A DNA stretch of 64,000 nt from Myotis daubentonii (GCF_963259705.1 NC_081842.1:59923787-59987786), one strand, 5' to 3'. Numbered from the stretch's first letter, positions 22,155 through 33,715 are shown. Notes: a model not told the origin generated them from the letters alone. Program-made: numbers and translations.

Positions 22155-22315
22155 AATAGTGGTCCTTAAGGTGTGTACTCAGATCAACAACATCAGCATT
22201 ACCTGAGAATTGGTTAGAAATGTAAATTCCTGGGCCCTACATATCAGACCTATGGAATTAGACCTACTGAATCCAGCTGATTCTGTTGTAAGCTCAATTA
22301 GAGAACCACTGAGCT
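22155..22315 (+). mobile_element. MER5A-like hAT MITE
   Basis: GTGGTCCTTAAGGTGTG at the left, CATCAGCATTACCTGAGAA in the middle and AGAGAACCACTGA at the right. Ancient. Confidence 0.65.
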
Positions 22316-22479
22316 ATTGAAAATGCTTGATACTTTGCACCTAATCCCAAAGGAACTATTGCCCAGTTAGGTAGGAAGGCCTTGGAGAAAGATCTGAAAA
22401 GGCAGTGAGCTATTCTATCTTCTTCTTTTCTTTCATTCTTTTCCCCGCCCCTCATTTCTACCACCACTGCCTGGTCTAA

Positions 22480-22890
22480 GCACCATCATCTCTTATCCAG
22501 TCTGGTGCAACAGACTGATAATCAGTTTCATTCCTCCCATCTTGTGTCCCAGAATCTATATTCACCAGCAGAGAGAGTGATTTTAACAGCTTTTAACACT
22601 AGGTCATTACTGCCACTTAAAATCTCCATCACAAGGAATACACTCTGAAGTCCTTATCTTGGCCCACAAAACCTAGTGTGCCCTGCTCACCTCTTTTTTT
22701 TTTTCTCTCTCTCTCTTTCTCGAGTGTGTAGCTCAAGCCTGTTGCTTAATTCCACGTAAGGCCTTTCTACTTGGTCTTTCTGCCAAAATTCTCCCCTTCC
22801 TTTTTATTTCTGTTATGGGCTCCTTCTTGCCATTTAAATTTCACCTTACATGTTACCTCCACAAAGAGGCTTTATCTGAAACCCCTGAAT
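22480..22890 (+). mobile_element. L2 LINE fragment
   Basis: L2-like 3' region with AAAATCTCCATCACAAGG, CTTTCTGCCAAAATTCTCC and TTACCTCCACAAAGAGGC. Interrupted by a short T/TC-rich stretch near 22695-22720. Confidence 0.55.
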
Positions 22891-22919
22891 AAAATAAATA
22901 AATGAACTCTCATATATTA

Positions 22920-23060
22920 GCTAAGTAATTTTTAACAAGTTATTTAATCTCCCTAAAACTAACGTATTCATCCATGAAATGGGGCTCGTAATAACCCATA
23001 GGCTTGCATAAGGATCAAATCAGATAAAGTGGGGAAAGTGTCTAATATAAGGCTCACTCA
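22920..23060 (+). mobile_element. MIR SINE
   Basis: Includes AGTTATTTAATCTCCC and TCCATGAAATGGGGC, the MIR core on the plus strand. Confidence 0.65.
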
Positions 23061-23451
23061 GTTGTTAGTCATTCCTCTACAGAAAGGTCATCTTCCTTGT
23101 CCAGGCCTTTATTTCTTCCCATTGCATCACTCCCACAGCTCTTGGTTGGCCTTGCCACTTCCGGTTCTCCCTCACTCAGAGGTATCCTATATGCCATGGC
23201 CAGCTTAGTAATCTTTTTTTAAAAAATCTTACCTTACTCCTTTAAGAATGTGAGTTCCCCCAAACACTTCCCCCTTTTGGTCTCTGGTCATCACCACAAA
23301 ACATTTATTCCTTAAGCACTTTAGGAATTCACATAGTACGCACCCAGGAGCGCCGTTTAGATGCCACAAAGGCAAGCTGAGGGCATCTTTTTTCCTAGGT
23401 TGACGTTTGTAATTTAATTGTTTGCCACATTATGCTGCTCATTCAGTTAAA

Positions 23452-23484
23452 AAGAAGAAGAAGAAGAAGAAGAAGAAGAAGAAG
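23452..23484. repeat. (AAG)n microsatellite
   Basis: Eleven AAG units. Confidence 0.95.
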
Positions 23485-23845
23485 GTGTCAACTGAGACTC
23501 CATTTCTTTCTCAGGATTCGTTGTGGGAGTCAGTGCAACCTGAGGGCAGTGTTGCTGTGACGGTGTGAGTGGGGAGATAGCCTGATGAAGGCCAGAGATG
23601 GAGCAGAAGTGCTCTGAGCAGGAGAACATTTTCCTGCAGCAAAAGGAGCTCTGACTGGAATATCAACAGAACGTGGAGAGCAAATGGAATGACCTCAAGG
23701 AATGTGTAAACTGGTTTCTGAGGGACCTAGAGAGTATAGCTAACACTGCTCCTAGCACTCAGTTAACATTTACTAAATAGGATTGAATAGAACACCAAAG
23801 AAGGCAGCAGTTTGAAAGGGCTACCTCTTTCAAAGGTAGCAATTT

Positions 23846-23903
23846 TTTTTAATCCTCATCTGAGGATATGCTTCTATTGATTTTAGAGAGGAAGGGAGAA
23901 AGG

Positions 23904-23971
<68 letters not shown>

Positions 23972-24113
23972 TCAATGTGAATGATTGGTTGCCTTCCAGG
24001 CCCTGACCAGAATTAAACCTGCAACCAGGTATGTGCCCTGATCAGGATTCGAACCCACAACCCTCTGGTGCACAGGATGATGCTCCAACCAACTCAGCCA
24101 TACCAGCGAGGGC
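23846..24113 (-). mobile_element. Ves SINE with expanded (AG)n
   Basis: Minus-strand copy flanked by TCAAAGGTAGCAATTT (23830-23845) and TCAAAGGTAACAATTT (24114-24129). The AG run at 23909-23969 is its expanded tail. Confidence 0.9.
23909..23969. repeat. (AG)n microsatellite
   Basis: About 30 AG units inside the Ves SINE at 23846. Confidence 0.95.
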
Positions 24114-24129
24114 TCAAAGGTAACAATTT

Positions 24130-26700
24130 GTAACAAATTTAGGAGGCAACTATAATGATGTCAGATGTAGGTGCTTTTTTTTTAAGTAAGACAAAGAAAT
24201 ATTTTCAACTTTATTAGATTAATGTAGCCGTAACTGAATGGAAGAGACTTCAGAGGACTCAGTTACCACAGACATTGAAATGATGCCAGAATTGTTGTCA
24301 GGAGCTATGGTACCTGTTCTAAACCCTGCAGACATAAATCAGAAATCCGAATCAGGCAGGCAACCAGAAAGCCTCTATGTGCATTGGCATCACCTGAGCA
24401 GTCTTTTTAAAATGCAGATTATGATCTGGTAGGACTCGGGTGGGGCTTGAAAGTCTTCCCTTATAATAAGTTCCAGACAATGCTGATGGTCCCAGAACCA
24501 CTTTGAAAGAAAAGGGTCTAATTTAACCTCTTCATTTCCTACAAGAGCAACTGAGGCCCAGAAAAGCCAAGTGTCTTGCCCGCCCTCCTCACATTGAGTT
24601 TTATTTGAGAGATTCTGTAGAAACCACAGTGCCACACCGAGCTACCCATGTGTGGTGGCTAAGGGCATGTGGGCAACTTAGATTGTACCAAGGACAAAAT
24701 AGGACAGAGCGTGGAAGAATGAGGAAGAGGTGGTGTCTGAGTGCCGTTGGCCAAGAAAGTCATGAGAAGGCATTTGGCAGGTATATTTAAATCACTGACT
24801 CAAGGAAAAAGAGAATGGGATTAACAGATAATGGTTTTAACATTCTTTACTATAATTTTAAAGTTAGTAGGTAAACAGGATTGATGTCAGGGAGATATTT
24901 TTAGGCAAGGGGCCCTCTCTGCACCCCTCACATGTCAGTGACTAACTATTTTGCCTCCACATATGGTAATAATTATTTATTCCCGAGCTTTAACTCCTGT
25001 AGAAATGGCAGGCCGAAGGGTAAAGGTCAGAGATATTCTTTAACTCTTAAAATACTAACCAGTCAATTCATTAAATTACTATAATTATACATTTTGAAAC
25101 TGTTTCTCCACTATGAAGATACTTAATCCTAGGGAAAGAAAATGTATAAAGTTAAATTAAAGTAATCCCTTTCCTCTTGAGATTTTAACATCTAACCAGT
25201 TCCCTGAAGGTAATTTGCATATCTAGTTCCATATTCCTGGGCTTCGGGCTATGATTCCAACAGTTTCACTATACCCCCAAAACATGACCAACCTTTTCCA
25301 AATCTACTCAACCTCACCGTCTGCAGTTCACCTGTGCTACGGATCTCTCTACCCGTAAACACTCTAGTTCTTTAAATAGCTAACTAATTCTCATATCTGG
25401 CGCTTGTATTATTAGTATCAGTATTTTAAATGACCTTTCATTTTATTTTGTATTGGCTAAGAATGGATTTCCTAGGGGTAGCTATAAGTCAGCCTGTCTT
25501 CTTGGATACTCCTAGGCCAATACTCTCCAGTCTTCCCAGGAGAGACCCCAGCATATACCCTAAAGACCTTGGTGTCAGGGAAAACCTGACAAGATTAAGT
25601 GCAGTTATACGCACTTATGCACAGCAAACAAGCATAGTTATAACCGAGACACTGAGAGCAGAGTTATGAGCTGCACCTGGAGGTTACAGAGGCAGGCAAG
25701 CAGGAACCCGGAGTTAGGGTGTCTGGGTAGATCTCCTTTTACTTGACATTGGTGGCTCTAGCTTGTGTTCTTCAGAGTTCAGAGTGCACAGAATCACTTT
25801 TGCTGCATAAGCCACTTCCCAGAGTGTCCTTAGCTGAACTCTAAGCCATATAACACCAAAGCAAGGCTCAGAGAAAAGACATGAAAGCAAGCCCTGCTCC
25901 CTTCTCCCTGCAAGTTCTATACAGTTATTCCAAAAGGTAGAAATAATCTAGCTACATTTTAAAGCTTGCAATACCTCAATTATTATTAATCGTTTTACAT
26001 TTGTCCCTCTGTATGTGCAAGTTACAAGTCGGTAATAATTTATAGTTTGTGTACAAAAGTCTATAAATTTTCCAACTTGTAAAATACTTTCACTTCTATT
26101 CGGCATGCATATTGGATTCAAGAGCTGTGGGCTGGAGAGAGACATATCTAGGGAGTATTGTTAGGGAAAAACAGGTTTTAAACTCTGAGTTTAAATAATA
26201 CATGCAGTATATACAACTGTGCTATATTAACCGGTAGGGAGACACAGGGGATGGAATTTAAACCACAGAGAATGACTTGTCCTTAACATAGCAAATGCTG
26301 ATTGGGAAAAGATCACAGCATTTGGACTTTAGAAAATCCTAGGGGTTGGCCTTCCATCTATTTCCTCACCACTTCCTGCCCTCAACACTGCGACCCCTTA
26401 TCAGCACTGTGTAACTTCAGAGACATTGCATAACCACTCTGGTTGATTGCAGAAGAAAGAACCTAAGTGGTCAGAAAGCAGATAATCTCTTCTTGCTCTA
26501 AGATTTTAGATTTCCAAACAGGAGTTTACACATGGCCGGGTCTCATTCTCAGCGCCAAGACCCCCACCTCTCACCCCCAAAGGCCCATATGTAAGTAACT
26601 GGCTGGACAACCCTCTTGCTCAGAGCAAAAAGGTGATGTGCAGCTCAGCCTCAGTCTCCGTGCTCACGACTCCAAATGTCTCCTGGGCGCTCCAGCTCAA
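24130..26700. other. Unassigned DNA, FBXO40 5' intron if the exon at 26716 is real
   Basis: Carries old MER5A/MIR pieces (24365-24595) and otherwise unique-looking AT-rich sequence. No exon recognised. Confidence 0.4.
24365..24505 (+). mobile_element. MER5A-like hAT MITE fragment
   Basis: GCATTGGCATCACCTGAGCAG and CTGATGGTCCCAGAACCAC are old MER5A wording. A MIR scrap (AACTGAGGCCCAGAAAAGCC) follows at about 24530-24595. Confidence 0.5.
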
Positions 26701-26715
26701 GCCTGAAAAGCTTAC

Positions 26716-26990
26716 CTTCACGGCATGGGCGGCGTCAGCATCTGCTGCACCTGGGTCCCCTGATTGTGAGCAGGCAGGTCCTGGGAGGCAGAGGAAGGTG
26801 CATCCGCTGCACAGAGCAGAGTTCTGTCGAGGAGGCTGGGAAAGGAAAGTTCAACAGAAATAGTCCAAGTATTTCGAGGTTAAAAATAAAACTATATCAC
26901 AAGGAGCAATGTGACCAGGCTCAGCTTACTGATTTTTTCTTTCCCCTGTATTTATCAACACTCGATCTCTACTGGAGTGGCATTTAGCAG
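26716..26990 (-). other. Candidate FBXO40 5' noncoding exon
   Basis: On the minus strand this unique, moderately GC-rich block ends in an excellent donor (GTGAAG|GTAAGC at 26716/26715). About 300 bp upstream is a GATATAAAG TATA-like motif (27014-27022) with a CAGCTG E-box at 27087-27092. FBXO40 is muscle-specific and its ATG exon has only a few noncoding bases, so a 5' noncoding exon is expected upstream. An alternative start is an internal acceptor near 26840 (TTTCCTTTCCCAG). Inference only; no transcript evidence. Confidence 0.35.
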
Positions 26991-27200
26991 GGGAAGCCGG
27001 AAGGGAAGTGAGGCTTTATATCAATGAGTTTTCTTTCCCTTGAGGAAGGAAGAAAATCCTTTTAAGGATCATTTTCAAGGCCAGAGCAGCTGCCTGGAGT
27101 CCTGTGCGTGTGCAGTCGGCAGATCCAGCTGTGCTCTCCGTGGCTGGTGGAGCCCTCAGGCTGCTGCTCTAATTATAACCATGCTTTTCACCTAAATCCA
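26991..27200 (-). promoter_or_regulatory. Candidate FBXO40 muscle promoter
   Basis: TATA-like GATATAAAG at 27014-27022 (minus) and a CAGCTG E-box, the MyoD-family core, at 27087-27092. A MEF2-like AT-rich site (TTAAAAATAA, 26880-26889) lies inside the putative exon. No repeat is seen. This is motif reading only. Confidence 0.3.
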
Positions 27201-27544
27201 CAACACGCTGACACAGCAACTTGTGCAAGTAACACGCAGTCTTGTTTTGGTTTCTCCTATTTCTTGTCACGACAAGTAGGTGGCTGTCCTCTTCTGGACT
27301 TCTTCTTCCCCCGGTGGTTGGAAGAGGGAGAGTTTGTAACTCATAAATTAGGCGTGAGTAAGTCCAGTGTGAGAGAATTAGAAGTGGTAGGAGGCTTAGC
27401 TTTGGCTTAATCCCACTCCCTCTTTTTACAGATGAGAAGACTGAGCGTTAGAGAAGGTAAAATTGTCCAATGTCAGAACTTGCTCTAGTGGAAGAGCCAG
27501 AAGAAAGAATCAGTTATTCTTACTCCCAATCTGGTGCTCTTCTT

Positions 27545-27786
27545 CTTCTTTTTAAAAAATATATTTTTATTGATTTCAGAGAGGAAGGGAGAGGGGGAGA
27601 CAGAGAGAGAGATAGAAAGATCAATGATGAGAAAATCATTGATCGGCAGCCTCCTGCATGCCCCCTGCATACCCCCTACTGGTGACCGGGCCTGCAACCT
27701 TGGTATGTACCCTTGACTGGAATTGAACCCGGGGACCCTTCAGTCCACAGGCCAATGCTCTATCCATTGAGCCAAACCAGCTAGGG
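27545..27786 (-). mobile_element. Ves SINE
   Basis: Full minus-strand copy flanked by perfect CTGGTGCTCTTCTT duplications (27531-27544, 27787-27800). Confidence 0.93.
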
Positions 27787-27904
27787 CTGGTGCTCTTCTT
27801 GATCTCATCCTCCTCAAAGGAACTCATCCAGCTATCTTCTGAGGAAAGAAAATACATGAACCCGGCTTTGCAGATTTCTAGGTACAAAATTCTCACCTGT
27901 GCTT

Positions 27905-28310
27905 TCTCTTTCTGAGGTTTCCGTTACCTCCAGTCACATGTGGTGTGAAATATTAAATGGAAAATTCCATAAATAAATAACTCATAAGTTGTAAATTGCC
28001 ACCGTTCTGAGTAGCATGTTGAAATCTTGTGCTGTCCAGCTCCATCCAATCTGGCATGTGAATCATCCCTTTGTCCAGTGCATGGACATTGCATACACGA
28101 CTGCCCATTAATCACTTAGTAGCTATCTTTGTTATCAGCTTGACTGTCGCAGTATCACCGTGCTTATGTTCATGATTTAGTAATGGTCCCAAAGTGCAAG
28201 AGCAGTGATGCTGGTAATTAGAATATGCCAAAAAGAAGCCATAAAGTGCTTCCTTTAAGTGCAAAGGTGAGTATAGTACAATAAGATATTTTGAAAGCAA
28301 GACCACATTC
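27905..28310 (+). mobile_element. Tigger-like (pogo) DNA transposon, left half
   Basis: The text matches the familiar Tigger2-type layout (ATTAAATGGAAAATTCC; AGCCATAAAGTGCTTCC; AGACCACATTCACA) and stops at the ERV insertion. Its continuation resumes at 34056. Subfamily by memory only. Confidence 0.6.
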
Positions 28311-28314
28311 ACAA

Positions 28315-28645
28315 TGAGGAGGAAACTGGTCTTGCAAGGAGTGTCAGGCCATAAAAACTGTGAACAATGTACTGCCCTGGGTTGGGGGGTCATTATCACT
28401 GGCTCCAGGACAGATCATGGGATATGGCCTGGGGCCCCCCAATACCTGGGAGCCTTCCTGTAAGCCCACAAAAGGGGGCAGAACCATATCTGCAAGACAA
28501 AGACCCTAGAAAGTTATAAAAAGTGAAGCCCTCTGCATGTTACTTCACACTGATTTGGAAATTATTCCTGGAGTCCACTAGTGTTAATAAATGGGGTCCC
28601 TCGCTTTCTCTAGGAAGTATGCTTGAATTTCTTTGGTCTTCGGCA
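28315..28645 (+). mobile_element. ERV 5' LTR
   Basis: TG...CA termini. TATAAAAA at 28515-28522, AATAAA at 28586-28591. Pairs with 33721-34051. Confidence 0.92.
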
Positions 28646-28650
28646 ATATA

Positions 28651-28668
28651 TGGTTCCCTGACCGAAAA
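28651..28668 (+). other. Retroviral primer binding site (tRNA-Glu type)
   Basis: TGGTTCCCTGACCGAAAA starts 5 bp after the 5' LTR. It matches the 18-nt complement of the tRNA-Glu(CTC) 3' end at 16 of 18 positions, the same primer class as HERV-E. Confidence 0.85.
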
Positions 28669-30790
28669 GCTAACCATGTTTGGCTCTTGCCTCTGGTGAG
28701 TAAACAGGGTTTGGGGCTCGGGGGAACATGACTGGCCTCCGGAAGGTGTGTGCTGCTGATTTTAGCAGAATTGAACCGGGGGGAACTCCAGGCACGCCTG
28801 GACCTCAGCCCAGGACCCGGCCAGCATCTGGAGAAAGTGGACGGACACCTCTGGACCTGTCGACAGAATCTGTAAGGTAGGGGCCCCAGTCAGTCAGGCC
28901 CACTCCAAGTGAGTAGAAGGGGGAGCTTGATCACCACCCTGGAAGTCATAGGACTTCGTCAGGTAAATCAGGAATCAGGACTCTGGAGGTGAGTGAATTC
29001 AGATTCAATTAAGGAATTATGGGTTCACTCTTCTTTTTGTTTGTGTGTGGGACTAGCCAATTTGCTACTAAGAAGGGAGGCTGGATGCAACCTTAATTCG
29101 TCCGGTAGGTTCTCACCAAGACGTTGGTCGAGAATTTGGTCTGGGGCGTGGGTGCCGGGAGTGCCCCCATGCCCATCTGAGGAGTTGGCATTATCTGCTC
29201 AGCTCCAGTCTGGGCTAGTCTGAGGGAGTGTGAGTACAAATGTTTGTCTGTCTTGGCATAATTATCTGCTGATTAACTGGTCTGTGTGAAAGTGAAAGCT
29301 ACTTTGATTTTCTGTTCGCTCATCTGGTTAAAATGTTAGATTTGCTGAAGGCTGAACCCGTGATGGTCTGCAAAAGTCTCAAGCAGTGCTGTTGAGTTAG
29401 TTTTCTCAGAGATTTTTGCTCTCTATCACGGGAGGAATCAGCCCACTTAGTAAAAATTTCTGTCTGTGTTTATGTACTAGGGACTTTGGTTTGCTCTGTA
29501 ATTTTGCTGTGTTAGGTTGAAATTTTGGAATTCTGGGGTAGATTTAAAGGTATTTGTGGCTTTTCTTGTCTGACTGGGACTTCCAGGGGCGGGGCTCACA
29601 GCTCCGCAGGGTGGAGAGATTTTATGGGCCCTGACCCCTGCCTGTGCTGCATTAAGGATCTTTTCTTTCAGGAGACCCTCCAGACTTTTAGTAAAATTTC
29701 CCTGCACCCTTGTCATTTTCTGTCTTTTTTTCCAGGCCGACTAAGAGTCATTTTCCTCCACAGGAATTGTCTTCCTCTAACTAACAATAGAAAACAATAC
29801 AGGCCAGTGTCATTTGGTTTGCTGGTTAAAAGATGACAACAGGCCCTGGAATCTGTAAAAGTGGCCGGGAATGAAGCTGGTCAAATGTACTGAAAGGGTT
29901 TGGTACCTGCTGCTGCTCGCAGAGGAGGGGCTGGTATCCCCTTCCAGTGCACTCCCTTGGGAGAGGCCTGATCGCTGCTCTGCCACAGGGGACGGGTACA
30001 AAGGTACCCCAGGTACCACAGGGGCCTGGTACCCAACCCACTGCCACAGGAGCGCTTTGTAATATGCAGGGCTGTTTCTAACTGCAACTCTGGCTGTTTT
30101 GGACTGGCAGGTTATGGCAGGACCCTGTCACTAGTAAACAGGGTTTACAAAAGGGCAAAGGAAAGGCGCTCTCCCTGGACCTGGGAGGGAGCCTTCAGGA
30201 CTTTGAGATTCTCCAAGAGAGGAGAAGTCTGACTGAGGGACTGGCTGAGACCCCGCTGGGTTGGGAGGACCGGAGGCTGCATATTGAATTTGTAGACTGC
30301 AGTTTGCTAGGCAGAGGTCCAAGCCCAGTTGTATAGGGGTTACGCTACCTGTGTACAGCAAAGCAACTTTCTCTCGTGCCAGAATACATTTTGGGGAACT
30401 GGACAGACTGTGTTTGTGACTGGAAAGAGGAACCAGCCGCCACGCACAGCCCTGACAGTGGCCCGCAGAAAACTGTATAATAGACTTAGAAGACGCCTGC
30501 GTCTTCATGGACATGGCTCCAGAGAGACAAGGATGTTATGACTCTTACTATTCTAATTGCTACAGTTTGTTTCTGCCAGGTCACAAGCCCACCTCCTTCT
30601 GTGCCCAGGCCACATTGTCCCTCTGACAGATAGCAAGGATCTCTTGGCTCTGAGAGAAACTTCTGACCCATCTCAGCATGGAAGTAATTATAGAAGAGAA
30701 TTTCAACGCCCATTTTCCCTGAAAGAATTCAGAGCGAGGATCCTTGAGGTAATATATTAGGCAGTAAGATAGACATGAACAGAGCAAGGA
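28669..30790 (+). mobile_element. ERV leader and unrecognised internal region
   Basis: Follows the primer site. The reading frames are short and stop-ridden. I could not identify matrix, capsid or nucleocapsid motifs, so gag is either deleted or too degraded to see. Confidence 0.6.
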
Positions 30791-30841
30791 TGATGGTCCA
30801 ACTGGCACTACCAGATGTGTATGTGAGACAAGGGGTATAGC

Positions 30842-30855
30842 CAAAGGGGTTCTCG
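30842..30855. repeat. HAL1 target-site duplication, left
   Basis: CAAAGGGGTTCTCG, identical to 32790-32803. Confidence 0.93.
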
Positions 30856-31563
30856 GGGAGAACCAAGATGGCGGCATAGGTTAACGCCGGAGTTTGCTGC
30901 TTTGAACAACTACTTCAAAAGTAAAACTAAAAGACGGAAGGGACATCACCCAGAACCACAGGAACGCTGGCTGAGTGGAAGTCCTACAACTAGGAGGAAA
31001 GAGAAACGCACACGGACACTCAGAGGAGGCACAGTGCTGAAGTCAAATTCTGAGGTGCGGAGTGCCTGGAGCGGGCTGGCGGCGGAGGGCGCGGTTGGCG
31101 TTTTCAATCGGGAGGGAGTCGCAGACTCTGAGCTCCAGATACAGGCGAGTCTCTAGGGACCCAGACTCAAACGGGAGAAGCGGGACTGTCTGGCTTCGGT
31201 CAGAGCGAGTGCAGCTTTCTCTCCGAGCTTTGCAGCGGGTGCTGGGACTCAGAGAGGCAGAGCCCCTGGGGACAGGACTGAGAGCCGCCATAACTGCTCT
31301 CTCCGGCCCACCCTGTTGATCCTGTGCGACCTGCCCCGCCCCGCCCAAGCCCTGCACAAAGGCATTTGCTGGATAGCCTCAGGCAAAGGCTAAATTAGCA
31401 CCTCCCTAGAGGACAGAAGTTCTCTCACTGCTGACACAGCTGATTCTCATAGCCACTTGGCCTGGAGGTCAAACCCTCCCTGGGATTAGCTACAACAATC
31501 AAGGTTTAACTATAAGACTGCGAACAAAGACCACTAGGGGGTGCACCAAGGAAGCATAACAAA

Positions 31564-32412
31564 ATGCAGAGACAAAGAAACAGGACAAAATTGTCAATGG
31601 AAGATATAGAGTTCAGAACCACACTTTTAAGGTCTCTCAAGAACTGTTTAGAAGCTGCCGATAAACTTAATGAGATCTACAAGAAAACTAATGAGACCCT
31701 CGATGTTATATTGGGGAACCAACTAGAAATTAAGCATACACGGACTGAAATAACAAATATTATACAGACTCTCGACAGCAGATCAGAGGAGCGCAAGAAT
31801 CAAGTCGATGATTTGAAATGCGAGGAAGCAAAAAACACCCAACGGGAAAAGCAAAATGAAAAAAGAATCCAAAAATGCGAGGATAGTGTAAGGAGCCTCT
31901 GGGACAGCTTCAAGTGTAACAACATCAGAATTATAGGGGTGCCAGAAGATGAGAGAGAGCAAGATATTGAAAACCTATTTGAAGAAATAATGACAGAAAA
32001 CTTCCCCCACCTGGTGAAAGAAATGGACTTACAGGTCCAAGAAGCGCGGAGAACCCCAAACAAAAGGAATCCAAAGAGGACCACACCAAGACACATCATA
32101 ATTAAAATGCCAAGAGCAAAAGACAAAGAGAGAATCTTAAAAGCAGCAAGAGAACGAAACCGAGTTACCTACAAGGGAATACCCATACGACTGTCAGCTG
32201 ATTTCTCAACAGAAACTTTGCAGGCCAGAAGGGAATGGCAAGAAATATTCAAAGTGATGAATACCAAGAACCTACAACCAAGATTACTTTATCCAGCAAA
32301 GCTATCATTCAGAATTGAAGGTCAGATAAAGAGCTTCACAGATAAGGAAAAGCTAAAGGAGTTCATCACCACCAAACCAGGATTATATGAAATGCTGAAA
32401 GGTATCCTTTAA
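31564..32412 (+). CDS. HAL1/L1 ORF1 protein (282 aa, intact)
   Basis: L1 ORF1p is a trimeric RNA-binding chaperone that coats LINE RNA. The frame is open from ATG to TAA. A basic N-terminus is followed by a charged coiled-coil stretch (about residues 18-110, rich in K/E/N). The RRM-like core contains NNIRIIGVPE and RHIIIKMPRAKDKE. The C-terminal domain contains PIRLSADFSTETLQ and LLYPAKLSFRIEGQ. The length is shorter than the roughly 340 aa of human ORF1p, mainly through a shorter coiled coil. The start ATG follows the 5' region directly, and the same ATG context occurs at 63718. Confidence 0.92.
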   Translation: MQRQRNRTKLSMEDIEFRTTLLRSLKNCLEAADKLNEIYKKTNETLDVILGNQLEIKHTRTEITNIIQTLDSRSEERKNQVDDLKCEEAKNTQREKQNEKRIQKCEDSVRSLWDSFKCNNIRIIGVPEDEREQDIENLFEEIMTENFPHLVKEMDLQVQEARRTPNKRNPKRTTPRHIIIKMPRAKDKERILKAARERNRVTYKGIPIRLSADFSTETLQARREWQEIFKVMNTKNLQPRLLYPAKLSFRIEGQIKSFTDKEKLKEFITTKPGLYEMLKGIL

Positions 32413-32640
32413 GAAGAGGAAGAGGAAGAAAAAGGTAAAGATACAAATTATGAACAACAAATATGCATCTATCAACAAGTGAATCTAAGAATCAAGTGAA
32501 TAAATAATCTGATGAACAGAATGAACTGTTGATTATAATAGAATCAGGGACATAGAAAGGGAATGGACTGACTATTCTTGGGGGGGAAAGGGGTGTGGGA
32601 GATTCGGGAAGAGACTGGACAAAAATCGTGCACCTATGGA

Positions 32641-32715
32641 TGAGGACAGTGGGTGGGGAGTGAGGGCGGAGGGTGGGGTGGGAACTGGGAGGAGGGGAGT
32701 TATGGGGGGGAAAAA
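32641..32715 (+). repeat. G-rich tract in HAL1 3' UTR (quadruplex-capable)
   Basis: More than four runs of three or more G within 75 bp, such as GGGTGGGGAGTGAGGGCGG. L1 3' UTRs typically carry such purine tracts. Confidence 0.8.
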
Positions 32716-32789
32716 AGAGGAACAAATGTAATAATCTGAACAATAAAGATTTAATTAAAAAAAAACAAAAAAAAAAAAACAAAAAAAAA

Positions 32790-32803
32790 CAAAGGGGTTC
32801 TCG
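32790..32803. repeat. HAL1 target-site duplication, right
   Basis: CAAAGGGGTTCTCG, identical to 30842-30855. Confidence 0.93.
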
Positions 32804-33469
32804 CCCAAAGTCTTGGGCCTTGGAAAAGACCAGTAGCCTACTTGTCCAAGAGACTCGACCCTGTTGCATCTGGTTAGCCTGCTTGCCTCCAGGCAGTAGC
32901 GGCCACAGCTATGTGGTTGAGGCTTTGCTTGGGAGCACACTGGAGCGCTGGATGTCATCCAGTTTCAGGCTCTTTGGCTACCAGCCTCCTTCCTGATGAT
33001 GACCCTGAGGAACCTCTACACAACTGTTTAGAGGTCGACAACTTTGTAAAGACAGCCCACCTGGGCCTCACTGACACCCCACTGGCATTGCCGGATGAGG
33101 TACTATTCATGGATGGGAGCAGTTCTGGCCAGGGAGGAATCAGGTATGCAGGGGCAGTGGTGGTTGCTTTGGACCGAACCATCTGATCTCAGGTGCTCGC
33201 CTGCAGGACTTCGGCACAGAAGGCTGAGTTGATTGCCCTTATTCAGGCTCTCTGGTGGGCAAGAGAAGAAACAGTGACAATCTGTGCTGATGGCGGGTAT
33301 GCGATTGCAACAGCTCACGTGCGGGGTGCTGTTGCAGGGTATGGGGACTCCACAGAGGCAAGAGGGAACTGGCTGCAGACGAAGCAGCCCGGAAGGCTGC
33401 CCTGGAAACCAGTGGGGCCTCTACAGGTTCTGGTGGGTAAAAGCTGAAATCCATAACTAATTTTTACTC

Positions 33470-33715
33470 AAGTTCTTACAGTCTACCCAGAAAGCAATCC
33501 AAAAGCACGTCCGAGTCGTTCTGCCTTCCAACCTGGTGACTCTGTTTGGGTAAAGACCACCCAAGGACTGACTCCTACCTGGAGGGGACCACATACCATC
33601 ATCTTAACCACCTCCACAGCTCTCAAGGTTGCAGGGCTGAACACCTGGATACCAGAAACACCCCCTGCGGATTTGTTGCTCCACAAGGCTAAAAGAAGCT
33701 TGTGGGACAAGGTGG
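33470..33715 (+). pseudogene. ERV integrase C-terminal domain remnant
   Basis: One frame reads as a gammaretroviral integrase C-terminus: FQPGDSVWVK, then TPTWRGPHTIILTTSTAL and WIPETP. The catalytic core is absent. The RNase H remnant runs into this domain after a deletion, and the polypurine tract follows at once, so env is missing. Confidence 0.8.

Larger units (their letters stand above)
30856..32789 (+). mobile_element. HAL1 (half-L1) retrotransposon, apparently full length
   Basis: Begins GGGAGAACCAAGATGGCGG, the start of the 5' region, with ORF1 at 31564-32412. A 3' UTR with a strongly G-rich tract (about 32641-32708) follows only about 170 bp after the ORF1 stop. It ends in AATAAAGATTTAATT and an A-rich tail. 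A perfect 14-bp target duplication flanks it. No endonuclease or reverse transcriptase is present: this is the ORF1-only architecture known as HAL1, which depends on L1 in trans. It is inserted in the ERV pol. Confidence 0.92.
30791..33450 (+). pseudogene. ERV pol remnant: reverse-transcriptase end, connection and RNase H, split by HAL1
   Basis: A short stretch before the HAL1 (about 30797-30855) and the sequence after it (32804 on) read as the end of a gammaretroviral reverse transcriptase and its connection region (GPWKRPVAY in a frame beginning near 32810). RNase H follows, with the catalytic-type LFMDGSS near 33105 and a QKAELIAL-like helix near 33215. In-frame stops (such as TGA near 33184) and frameshifts break it. 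Confidence 0.8.

Noticed and set aside
23846..24113. Possible tandem-repeat locus with regulatory role
   Set aside because: The AG run is just the expanded tail of a Ves SINE, with flanking target duplications.
29525..30541. Possible gag gene of the ERV
   Set aside because: Frames are short and lack recognisable capsid or zinc-knuckle motifs, so no gag was annotated.
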